Origin: Spirochaetota bacterium
GTDB lineage: Bacteria; Spirochaetota; Spirochaetia; Treponematales; Breznakiellaceae
Assembly: GCA_023406985.1 (NCBI GenBank)
Contig: JAEXTK010000245.1
Span: forward strand, 1 to 12,153
Length of the DNA: 12,153 nucleotides
Reading direction: 5' to 3'
The position numbers were made by a program, and so were the translations under genes. Under the pieces are notes generated by a model that did no database searches, had not been told where the DNA came from, and worked only from the letters and a program-made list of their open reading frames with translations. Below are positions 1 through 5,472 of this stretch, piece after piece. The stretch's first letter is position 1. Each line of letters starts with the position of its first letter.

Positions 1-176
1 GCGTCGCCGTATGCGGCCGCGCCGCCGGGCGTTGAGGCCGCCGCGCCGCCCGAGACGGCCGTGCCGCCTTCCCGCATCCCCGCGCCGTGCCCGCCGGAGG
101 CCTTCGCCGCCTTGTCCTCGCTCCCGCAGGAGAGCGCGAGGCCGGCGACCGCAACGATCAGTAAGGGCGTCTTCAT
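1..176 (-). CDS. Lipoprotein, N-terminal part only (runs off the window)
   Basis: The first 58 codons of a minus-strand gene are visible. The product starts MKTPLLIVAVAGLALSCGSE: a short charged start, a hydrophobic core, then LALS-C with Cys17, a loose lipobox that would anchor the mature protein in a membrane. After the Cys comes a low-complexity Ala/Gly/Ser stretch with a few His and charged residues, typical of a flexible tether, so the functional domain lies outside the window. Its ATG (176-174) overlaps the TGA of the upstream DtxR/MntR-type regulator as ATGA, so the two are very probably co-transcribed and translationally coupled. Genes coupled to such regulators often encode metal-uptake binding proteins (TroA/ZnuA/MntC type), which makes that a reasonable guess. 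Nothing in the visible residues proves it. Confidence 0.7.
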   Translation of the reverse strand, partial: MKTPLLIVAVAGLALSCGSEDKAAKASGGHGAGMREGGTAVSGGAAASTPGGAAAYGD

Positions 177-865
177 CCTTCGCTCCTCGCCACGAGGATC
201 CGCTCCGCCGCGCGGACGTGCATGGTCACTTCCCTGCCGCCCGCGGTGACGAGGAGGGTGCCGCTTCCCGAATCCCGGGCGATGACCGTCACCTTCTCGC
301 CGGGCACCAGCGAGCGTTCGCGGTAGAACGCGAGCGTCTCGTGGCTCTGGTCGAGGACCCGGAATACCGTCATGCTGCGACCGGGCGCGCAGTCCGAAAG
401 GGCCATCGTTTCCCGCGCCGGAACGACGCCGTCCGCGTCGGGAATCGGGTCGCCGTGCGGATCGAATTCGGGGTGCCCGAGCTTCGCCTCCATGCGGTCG
501 ATGAGGCGGGAACTCAGGTGGTGCTCCAGGACTTCGGCCTCCTCGTGCACCTCCTCCCAGGTGAAGCCGAGCTCCTTCACCAGGAAGAGCTCCACGAGCC
601 GGTGCTTGCGGAGGACGCGCAGGCTGATCTTCCTGCCCTTCGCGGTGAGCGATACGCCCCGGTACGGTACGTACTCCAGGAGCCCCAGCTCCGAGAGCCG
701 CTTGATCATAGCCGTCACCGAGGAGGGCTTGATCCCGCCGAGGGCCTCGCCAAGGCGGGTGGTCTCGGCGGGCTGGCCTCCCTGTTCCAAGCGATATACG
801 GCCTTGAGGTAATCCCCGACCGCGGGGGAAACATCTATCGAATCGTCGAGGGTGAGCGTATCCAC
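173..865 (-). CDS. DtxR/MntR-family metal-dependent transcriptional repressor with C-terminal FeoA-like domain
   Basis: This 230-residue cytoplasmic repressor probably senses Mn2+ or Fe2+. Domains in order: winged helix (about 13-75, with KPSSVTAMIKRLSELGLLEY as recognition region and wing), metal-binding/dimerisation helices (about 76-130, with EVLEHHLS), the HPEFDPHGDPIP linker typical of long DtxR members, and an SH3/FeoA-like domain (about 160-227). Compared with Bacillus MntR from memory, the metal ligands Asp8, His77, Glu99, Glu102 and His103 match Asp18, His88, Glu111, Glu114 and His115, but the Glu11 position is Lys21. DtxR has Met10 near that region, so metal choice cannot be read confidently. 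The start is a GTG at 865 with AGGAGG just upstream (minus strand, 877-872). A 20-bp palindrome over the promoter suggests autoregulation. The stop overlaps the start of the next lipoprotein gene (ATGA). Confidence 0.92.
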   Translation of the reverse strand: MDTLTLDDSIDVSPAVGDYLKAVYRLEQGGQPAETTRLGEALGGIKPSSVTAMIKRLSELGLLEYVPYRGVSLTAKGRKISLRVLRKHRLVELFLVKELGFTWEEVHEEAEVLEHHLSSRLIDRMEAKLGHPEFDPHGDPIPDADGVVPARETMALSDCAPGRSMTVFRVLDQSHETLAFYRERSLVPGEKVTVIARDSGSGTLLVTAGGREVTMHVRAAERILVARSEG

Positions 866-879
866 GGCTCGCCTCCTAT

Positions 880-899
880 TATTTAGTCGAGACTAAATA
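880..899. promoter_or_regulatory. Palindromic operator, probably for the DtxR/MntR-type regulator
   Basis: TATTTAGTCGAGACTAAATA is an inverted repeat with two perfect 9-bp arms around a GA centre. It lies between the regulator's ribosome site and its -10 box (896-901), overlapping the latter. DtxR/MntR/TroR proteins bind AT-rich palindromes of this size and general form (TTTAG...CTAAA), so it is best read as an autoregulatory operator. Binding by this particular protein is inferred. Confidence 0.75.
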
Positions 900-924
900 T
901 ATCGAGCCGCGGCTTATATGACAA
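896..924 (-). promoter_or_regulatory. Sigma70-type promoter for the DtxR/MntR-type regulator
   Basis: On the minus strand a -35 box TTGTCA (924-919) and a -10 box TATATT (901-896) are separated by 17 bp. Each differs from consensus at one position. The -10 box overlaps the palindrome at 880-899, so a bound repressor would block RNA polymerase directly. The spacer contains a small GC palindrome (AGCCGCGGCT, 905-914) of unknown meaning. Confidence 0.65.
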
Positions 925-986
925 ATTTAATAATAAAAGAAAGGAGCCGCGCCTCGTTTCTTGACAAATGGCAGAGGGTGACAAAT
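919..986 (+). repeat. Three direct copies of TGACAAAT in the divergent promoter region
   Basis: The octamer TGACAAAT occurs at 919-926, 962-969 and 979-986. The first copy contains the complement of the leftward -35 box. The second lies over the rightward -35 box (TTGACA, 961-966), and the third runs into the rightward -10 box. They may be simple by-products of promoter boxes, or half-sites for a regulator acting on both divergent units. Confidence 0.45.
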
Positions 987-989
987 AAT
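961..989 (+). promoter_or_regulatory. Strong sigma70-type promoter for the sugar-uptake operon
   Basis: TTGACA (961-966, perfect consensus) is followed after exactly 17 bp by AATAAT (984-989, 5 of 6 matches). Transcription would start near 996, inside the palindrome at 994-1013. The stretch is markedly AT-rich compared with its surroundings. The first gene downstream begins at 1022, giving a leader of only about 25 nt. Confidence 0.7.
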
Positions 990-993
990 TAAA

Positions 994-1013
994 CAACTTA
1001 GTTAACTAAGTTG
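994..1013. promoter_or_regulatory. Perfect 20-bp palindrome, probable operator of the ROK repressor
   Basis: CAACTTAGTTAACTAAGTTG is a perfect palindrome without spacer. It covers the expected transcription start of the promoter at 961-989 and ends next to the ribosome site (GGAGGGG, 1013-1019) of the ROK repressor gene. XylR/NagC-type ROK repressors bind AT-rich palindromes of similar form, and the position is ideal for negative autoregulation of the whole operon. The assignment to this repressor is inferred from location. Confidence 0.75.
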
Positions 1014-1021
1014 GAGGGGCC

Positions 1022-2134
1022 GTGACCGGCAATTTCGTCGCTTCGAACCTCAAGGAATTGAACCGCCGGTCGGTGTATACCCTGCTCCGCGCGGAGGGGG
1101 AGATCTCCAAGGCCGAGATCGCGCGGAGGAGCGGCATCTCCGCGCCGACGGTGATCAAGATCGTCGACTACTTCAAGAGCATCGGGGTGGTCGTGGAGGC
1201 GGGGGAGGGGACCTCGGCCCTCGGCCGCAAACCCCAGCTCCTCGCGTACGAGCCCTCGGCGGCCTACGCGGTGGGCGCCGAATTCGACGGGTACCACCTG
1301 CTCCTCGGCCTCGTGGACCTCGCGGGCAGGGTCGGACCCCTCCTCCGCCGCAGGATGACGCCCGACGCCCGGAACTTCCTCAAGAGCGACCTGGCGCCCG
1401 CCGTCCGCGACCTCGTCGCCGAGGCCGGAGTTCCGGCGGACCGGCTCATCGGCCTGGGCCTCGGCCTGCCGGGCGTCGCGGGCCCTTCTCCGCGGACCCT
1501 CTCCTTCGCCCCCTTCGTCGGCGTGGATTCCCCCCTCGACCTCTCCCCCTACCTGGACGACCTGGAGCGCGAGCTGGGGTTGCCGATCGTCGTGGAGAAC
1601 GACGCGAACGCCGCCGCCTTGGGCGAATACGCGGCGCGCGGCCTCGGAGAAGCGGGGGACCTCCTCTACATCGAGCTGGGGCGCGGCCTCGGGGCCGGCC
1701 TCATCCTGGACGGCCGCCTCCGGAAGGGACCGCGCGCCTTCGCCGGCGAGCTCGGCTACATCGTGCTCGACCCCGCCCACGCGACTTCCCAGGCCCTGCC
1801 GGGCTGGCTGGAGTCCCGCATGGACCTGGGCGACCTCTGGACGGAAGTGTCGCGCGACGGGGCGCCCACCGAACGCTCCCTCGCCCGCATCGCCGCCCTG
1901 CTCGCCCTCGCCCTCACGAATATCTGCGTGGCGGTGGACGTGGACCTGGTCGTGGTGGGAAGCGCCGGGCTCACCTCGTTCGTGCCCGATCTCGTGGCGG
2001 CGCTCAAGGCCGAGATCGGGCGGCTCTCCGCTCTCGACGTGCGTTGCGAGGCTCCGGTCGCGCGGGATCCGGGAGTCGCGGGCGCGGCGGCCCTGGCGGC
2101 CGAGCGCTGGTTGGATGGGATTTTCACCGGGTAG
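1022..2134 (+). CDS. ROK-family (NagC/XylR-type) transcriptional repressor
   Basis: This 370-residue protein has an N-terminal winged helix-turn-helix (about 8-60, including SKAEIARRSGISAPTVIKIV) followed by a ROK sugar-kinase-like fold (about 80-368, with GLGLGLPGVAG at 144-154 and VENDANAAALGE at 191-202). It probably represses the downstream ABC importer until an inducing sugar binds. The site that is ELGH in many ROK proteins reads ELGY (Tyr246), and the usual CxCG..GC zinc motif after it is absent. The N-terminal DxGGTK phosphate loop of kinases is replaced by EFDGYH (87-92). The protein is therefore a regulator, not a sugar kinase, and is unlikely to hold the ROK structural zinc. The start is a GTG with GGAGGGG just upstream. 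It is the first gene of the operon, 40 bp before the binding-protein gene. The sugar cannot be named from the sequence. Confidence 0.93.
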   Translation: MTGNFVASNLKELNRRSVYTLLRAEGEISKAEIARRSGISAPTVIKIVDYFKSIGVVVEAGEGTSALGRKPQLLAYEPSAAYAVGAEFDGYHLLLGLVDLAGRVGPLLRRRMTPDARNFLKSDLAPAVRDLVAEAGVPADRLIGLGLGLPGVAGPSPRTLSFAPFVGVDSPLDLSPYLDDLERELGLPIVVENDANAAALGEYAARGLGEAGDLLYIELGRGLGAGLILDGRLRKGPRAFAGELGYIVLDPAHATSQALPGWLESRMDLGDLWTEVSRDGAPTERSLARIAALLALALTNICVAVDVDLVVVGSAGLTSFVPDLVAALKAEIGRLSALDVRCEAPVARDPGVAGAAALAAERWLDGIFTG

Positions 2135-2174
2135 GCCGCGGATTCCGCGCCGCCCGGGATAAGAGGAGGAGACT

Positions 2175-3473
2175 ATGCATACGGTACGAAAAGCTGGAGC
2201 GACGCGCGTCGTCGTTATCCTGCTGGCGGCTCTGGCCCTCGCCATGACGCTCACGGCCTGCGGAAAATCCGCGAAGTCCGCTGAGCAGGTGACCCTGACG
2301 CTCACCAGTTGGCGGACCGAGGATATCGAACGGATGAACCGGGTGAACGCGCTGTTCACGAAGACCCACCCGAACATCGTCATCAATTTCCAGCCCATCA
2401 ACGACACCGAGTACGACGCCAACATGCGCGCCGGACTGGAGACGGGAACGGGCGCGGACGTCATCTTCCTCAGGTCGTACGATACGGGCAGGACGGTCTA
2501 CGACAACGGCTGGCTCTACGACCTCACCAAGGTCATCCCCGACCTGGACAAGTTCTCCCCGGCCGCGGTGAAGGCCTGGTCCACGAGCGACGGCGTCACC
2601 TACGGCGTCCCCTCCGTCGGCGTCACCCACGGCGTGTACTACCAGAAGGCCATCTTCGACAAATACGGGCTCAAGGAGCCGGCGACCTGGGACGAGTTCA
2701 TCGCGGTCTGCGAGAAGCTCCTGAAGGGCGGGGAGAAGGTCTTCGCCCAGGGCGCCCTCGACGACTGGACCCTCTACGAGGTCGTCTTCTCCGGCCTCGG
2801 CGCCAACTTCTACGGCGGAGAGAAGGCCCGCCAGGCCCTCATGGCCGGCCAGGCGAAGCTCACCGACCCCAACTTCATCGCGGCGTTCAAGGCGGTGGAT
2901 TCGCTCCAGAAGTACCTGCCGAAGGGCTACGAGTCCCTCGACTACGTGAGCATGCAGCAGATGTTCGGCACGGGCCAGGCCGCCATGTTCATCGGCGGGT
3001 CCTGGGAGATCGGCGTGTTCGAGGACCTCGGGTCCGACAGCTCCAAGATCGGCTGGTTCGCCCCGCCGGTCCCCAAGGCCGGCGACAAGCTCCAGTACTG
3101 TTTCCACGTGGACGCGGGCATCGGCGTGAACAAGAATTCGAAGCACCTGGACGCGGCCCTGGAGTACATCAAGTGGGTGGCGGGCGCCGAATACGCCCAG
3201 GCCATCATGAACGAGCTGCCGGGCTTCTTCTCGTACACGCCGGCCAAGGCGACCCTGTCCAATCCCCTGGCCCAGGAGATGTTCGACGCGGCCGCGAACG
3301 CCGACCTCACCGTCCGCACGGTGTGGGAGAAGATGAGCGCCCAGTCGCCGAGCGGCAACTCCCTCATGGGCGTCGCGCTGCCCGGTATGATGGTGGACAA
3401 GTACACCCCGGAGCAGGCGGCGGCCTACGTCCAGGACCAGCTGGCCTCCTGGTACCCGCCGTTCAAGAAGTGA
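2175..3473 (+). CDS. ABC sugar importer, extracellular substrate-binding lipoprotein (family 1)
   Basis: This 432-residue protein starts with a lipoprotein signal peptide (Arg5, Lys6 and Arg11 in the n-region, hydrophobic 12-25, lipobox LTAC with Cys29). The rest has the layout of family 1 solute-binding proteins (UgpB/MalE-like): TLTLTSWRTEDIERMNRVNALFTK near the mature start, TGTGADVIFL about residue 95, YGVPSVGVTHGVYYQKAIFDKYGLKEPATWDEF in the middle, and GQAAMFIGGSWEIG about 270-283. It captures the substrate outside the cytoplasmic membrane and delivers it to the permease pair encoded next. A strong ribosome site (AGGAGGAG) lies just upstream of the ATG. The family covers oligosaccharides, monosaccharides and glycerol phosphate, so the substrate is open. 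A stem-loop follows the gene. Confidence 0.93.
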   Translation: MHTVRKAGATRVVVILLAALALAMTLTACGKSAKSAEQVTLTLTSWRTEDIERMNRVNALFTKTHPNIVINFQPINDTEYDANMRAGLETGTGADVIFLRSYDTGRTVYDNGWLYDLTKVIPDLDKFSPAAVKAWSTSDGVTYGVPSVGVTHGVYYQKAIFDKYGLKEPATWDEFIAVCEKLLKGGEKVFAQGALDDWTLYEVVFSGLGANFYGGEKARQALMAGQAKLTDPNFIAAFKAVDSLQKYLPKGYESLDYVSMQQMFGTGQAAMFIGGSWEIGVFEDLGSDSSKIGWFAPPVPKAGDKLQYCFHVDAGIGVNKNSKHLDAALEYIKWVAGAEYAQAIMNELPGFFSYTPAKATLSNPLAQEMFDAAANADLTVRTVWEKMSAQSPSGNSLMGVALPGMMVDKYTPEQAAAYVQDQLASWYPPFKK

Positions 3474-3505
3474 GCGCGGCGCGAGCCGCGGCATAAAAGG
3501 GGGCT

Positions 3506-3553
3506 GGACGAGCCGAGATACGAGCATCTCACGCGAGTGCCTCGGCTCCGTCC
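3506..3553 (+). other. Intercistronic stem-loop between the binding-protein and permease genes
   Basis: GGACGAGCCGAG (3506-3517) pairs with CTCGGCTCCGTCC (3541-3553): 12 base pairs broken by a single bulged C. Inside, GAGAT/ATCTC (3515-3519 and 3526-3530) and CAC-GCGA-GTG (a GNRA-type loop near 3530-3539) offer further or competing pairings. No T-run follows, so it is not a classical terminator. In malE-malF-type operons such structures protect the abundant binding-protein mRNA and lower permease output, a likely role here. Confidence 0.6.
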
Positions 3554-3574
3554 CGCCCCGTGCAAGGAGCGCGC

Positions 3575-4558
3575 ATGAACGAAAACGATAGGGCGGCCGG
3601 GGGCCGTGAGGCGGCCGGGGGCCGTGAGGCGGCCGGAGGCCGAGGGGCGGCGGGCCGGAAGCCGTCGGTGGATCGAAGCGGTCGGCTCAGGACCTACGCT
3701 TTCCGGGCGGCCTTCCTCGCCCCGGCCCTCGTCGTATATACGGTCATCCTGCTGGTGCCTATCCTCGACTCGATGCGGCTCAGCCTCTATTCGGGGACGG
3801 GACTCGTGCCGACGGAGTTCGTCGGCCTCGCGAACTTCCGCAAAATCTTCCTGGATCCCTCGTTCAGCGAGCGGGTGTGGGGCGCCTTCCGGAACAACAT
3901 CGTCTTCTTCCTCATCGTGACGCTCATCCAGAACGTGCTCGGCTTCTTCCTGGCCCTCGCGGTGACGCGGGCGGTGAAAGGGGCGGCCTTCGTCCGCAAG
4001 GTGAGTTTCCTGCCGACGACCCTTTCGGTCCTCGTCGTCGGCTTCCTCTTCCGCCAGATGCTCAACCCCATCTGGGGCCTGCTCGGCAGCTTCCCCTGGC
4101 TCGGCAACGAGGCGACGGCCCTTCCGGCCCTCGCGGTCGCGGTGAGCTGGCAGTTCATCGGCGAGTCCATCCTCCTCTACGCCATCGGCATAGACGGCAT
4201 CCCGCGGGACCACCTGGAGGCGGCCCGGATAGACGGCGCCGGTTGGTTCCAAGAGACCCGCCACATCGTGCTGCCCGCGCTCATGCCGGTGGTCGGCATG
4301 GTGACTCTGCTCATCTTCGTCGGCGACTTCACCCAATTCGACATCGTGTACGCCATGACGACCACCATGGCCAATCCGCGCTACACGACGGACCTCTTCG
4401 GCTCCCTCTTCTACCGTTCCGCCTTCCAGTCGCCGGTGCGCGGCGGGTGGGGCATGGGCATGGGAGCGGCGGTGTCCACCATCATGGTGTTCGTGGTCTC
4501 CATCGGCGTCGCCTTCTGGTACTATCTGTTCAGGGGCCGGCTCAAGGAGGAGGACTGA
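3575..4558 (+). CDS. ABC sugar importer permease, MalF/UgpA type
   Basis: This 327-residue inner-membrane permease has six probable transmembrane segments (about 45-65, 106-130, 147-165, 184-206, 236-255 and 298-318). The EAA coupling loop lies at 214-234 (LEAARIDGAGWFQETRHIVLP), where the ATPase docks. It forms the channel with the next gene's product. An in-frame GTG at 3560 would add five residues, but AAGGAG at 3564-3569 is spaced correctly for the ATG at 3575, so that start is chosen. The first 30 residues are an unusual Ala/Gly/Arg/Glu tail made of a repeated AAGGRE unit, not typical of the family and probably cytoplasmic. The stop is almost contiguous with the next start. No ATPase is encoded nearby, and a shared MsmX/UgpC-type ATPase is likely. 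Confidence 0.93.
   Translation: MNENDRAAGGREAAGGREAAGGRGAAGRKPSVDRSGRLRTYAFRAAFLAPALVVYTVILLVPILDSMRLSLYSGTGLVPTEFVGLANFRKIFLDPSFSERVWGAFRNNIVFFLIVTLIQNVLGFFLALAVTRAVKGAAFVRKVSFLPTTLSVLVVGFLFRQMLNPIWGLLGSFPWLGNEATALPALAVAVSWQFIGESILLYAIGIDGIPRDHLEAARIDGAGWFQETRHIVLPALMPVVGMVTLLIFVGDFTQFDIVYAMTTTMANPRYTTDLFGSLFYRSAFQSPVRGGWGMGMGAAVSTIMVFVVSIGVAFWYYLFRGRLKEED
3593..3646 (+). repeat. 18-nt in-frame tandem repeat at the start of the permease gene
   Basis: GCGGCCGGGGGCCGTGAG occurs twice head to tail (3593-3610 and 3611-3628), followed by a third, diverged copy (3629-3646). Each unit encodes Ala-Ala-Gly-Gly-Arg-Glu (the last ends in Gly). The unit is a multiple of three, so gain or loss of copies changes tail length without breaking the frame. 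Confidence 0.85.
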
Positions 4559-4559
4559 C

Positions 4560-5390
4560 ATGCGCGCGAAGTACCGCTTCCGGGAGACGGGCTACTGGGT
4601 CCTCATGGCCGTCTACCTCGTCGTGATCTTCTACCCGCTCTACCTCATGGTGATGACCTCGCTCAAGCCGAACGCCGAGGTGTTCACCAACCCCTTCGGA
4701 CCGCCCGCGGGCCTCTACCTGGACAACTACGCCAACATGGTGTCCCGGTCGAACTACGGGACGTACTTCCGCAACAGCCTCGTCGTGGCCCTCTCGTCCA
4801 TCGCCGCGGTGGTGGCCCTCTCGGCCCTCGCGGCCTACGTCCTCGCGAAGTACCGGTTCCGCTTCGCCGCCTTCCTTTACGCCTTCTTCGTGGCGGGGCT
4901 CATCATCCCTATAAAGCTCGGGACCATTTCGATCTTGAAGCTCATGATCGATTGGCATCTCAACGATTCCCTCGGCTCGGTGATCCTCGTGAGCGTCGCG
5001 ACGGGCATCCCCTTCGGCGTCTTCATCCTCACCGACTTCATCCGCATGATCCCCGAGGAACTCTCGGCCGCCGCCCGCATCGACGGCTGCGGCGAATCCT
5101 CGATCTTCTTCCGTATCATCGCGCCCCTGCTCCTGCCCGCCATCGCGGCGGTCGCGGTGGTGAACTTCATCCCGATCTGGAACGACTTCTGGTTCCCGCT
5201 CGTGCTCCTCAAGTCCGACGCGGTCAAGACGGTCCCCTTGGCGACGGCCCTCCTCTTCGGCCAATACCAGACGAACTACGGCTACGTCTTCGCGGTCCTC
5301 ACGATGGCGTCGGTGCCGGTCGTCGTCATGTACCTCTTGTTCTCCAAATGGTTCATCAAGGGCATGACCGAGGGGAGCCTGAAAGGCTGA
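4560..5390 (+). CDS. ABC sugar importer permease, MalG/UgpE type
   Basis: This 276-residue inner-membrane protein is of usual length for the MalG/UgpE half. It has a hydrophobic first segment (about 12-34), further segments around 70-95, 103-120, 140-160, 185-205 and 243-262, and the EAA loop at about 166-190 (EELSAAARIDGCGESSIFFRIIAP). It pairs with the preceding permease to form the transmembrane pore of the sugar importer. Its ATG is one base after the preceding TGA, and the ribosome site (AAGGAGGAGG, in the end of the upstream gene) supports this start and suggests coupled translation. It is the last gene of the operon and faces a convergent kinase gene 70 bp away. No ATP-binding subunit follows. 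Confidence 0.94.
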   Translation: MRAKYRFRETGYWVLMAVYLVVIFYPLYLMVMTSLKPNAEVFTNPFGPPAGLYLDNYANMVSRSNYGTYFRNSLVVALSSIAAVVALSALAAYVLAKYRFRFAAFLYAFFVAGLIIPIKLGTISILKLMIDWHLNDSLGSVILVSVATGIPFGVFILTDFIRMIPEELSAAARIDGCGESSIFFRIIAPLLLPAIAAVAVVNFIPIWNDFWFPLVLLKSDAVKTVPLATALLFGQYQTNYGYVFAVLTMASVPVVVMYLLFSKWFIKGMTEGSLKG

Positions 5391-5410
5391 GGCTCGCGGG
5401 GCGCTACGCG

Positions 5411-5472
5411 GCGCGCGGGGCCCTATGGTGCGCGCGGGGCCCTATGGTGCGCGCGGTGCGCTACGGGGCCCC
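5411..5472. repeat. GC-rich tandem repeats in the gap between convergent operons
   Basis: GCGCGCGGGGCCCTATGGT is present twice head to tail (5411-5429 and 5430-5448), and a third degenerate copy begins at 5449 (GCGCGCGG). Three GGGCCC palindromes (5418-5423, 5437-5442 and 5466-5471) allow several alternative stems, for example GGGCCC with GGGCCC around a 13-nt loop. There is no T-rich tail on either strand, so a bidirectional termination or transcript-end role is only possible. The array runs into the stop of the kinase gene. Confidence 0.65.

Noticed and set aside
11..886. Plus-strand open frame of about 290 codons opposite the DtxR/MntR-type gene
   Set aside because: Arg/Pro-rich composition, antisense to a clearly recognisable regulator, and its end crosses the operator and promoter.
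2137..2149. CGCGGA-T-TCCGCG dyad between the ROK and binding-protein genes
   Set aside because: The single-base loop is too tight for a hairpin and the GC-rich arms are easily produced by chance here. No operator-like AT core.
998..3527. Long minus-strand open frames (up to about 490 codons) opposite the ROK and binding-protein genes
   Set aside because: They are rich in Arg, Gly, Ala, Glu and Val with no recognisable motif, lie opposite well-supported genes and are typical antisense artefacts of high-GC codon use.
3560..3574. GTG at 3560 as start of the first permease
   Set aside because: The AAGGAG at 3564-3569 lies downstream of that GTG and is correctly spaced for the ATG at 3575.
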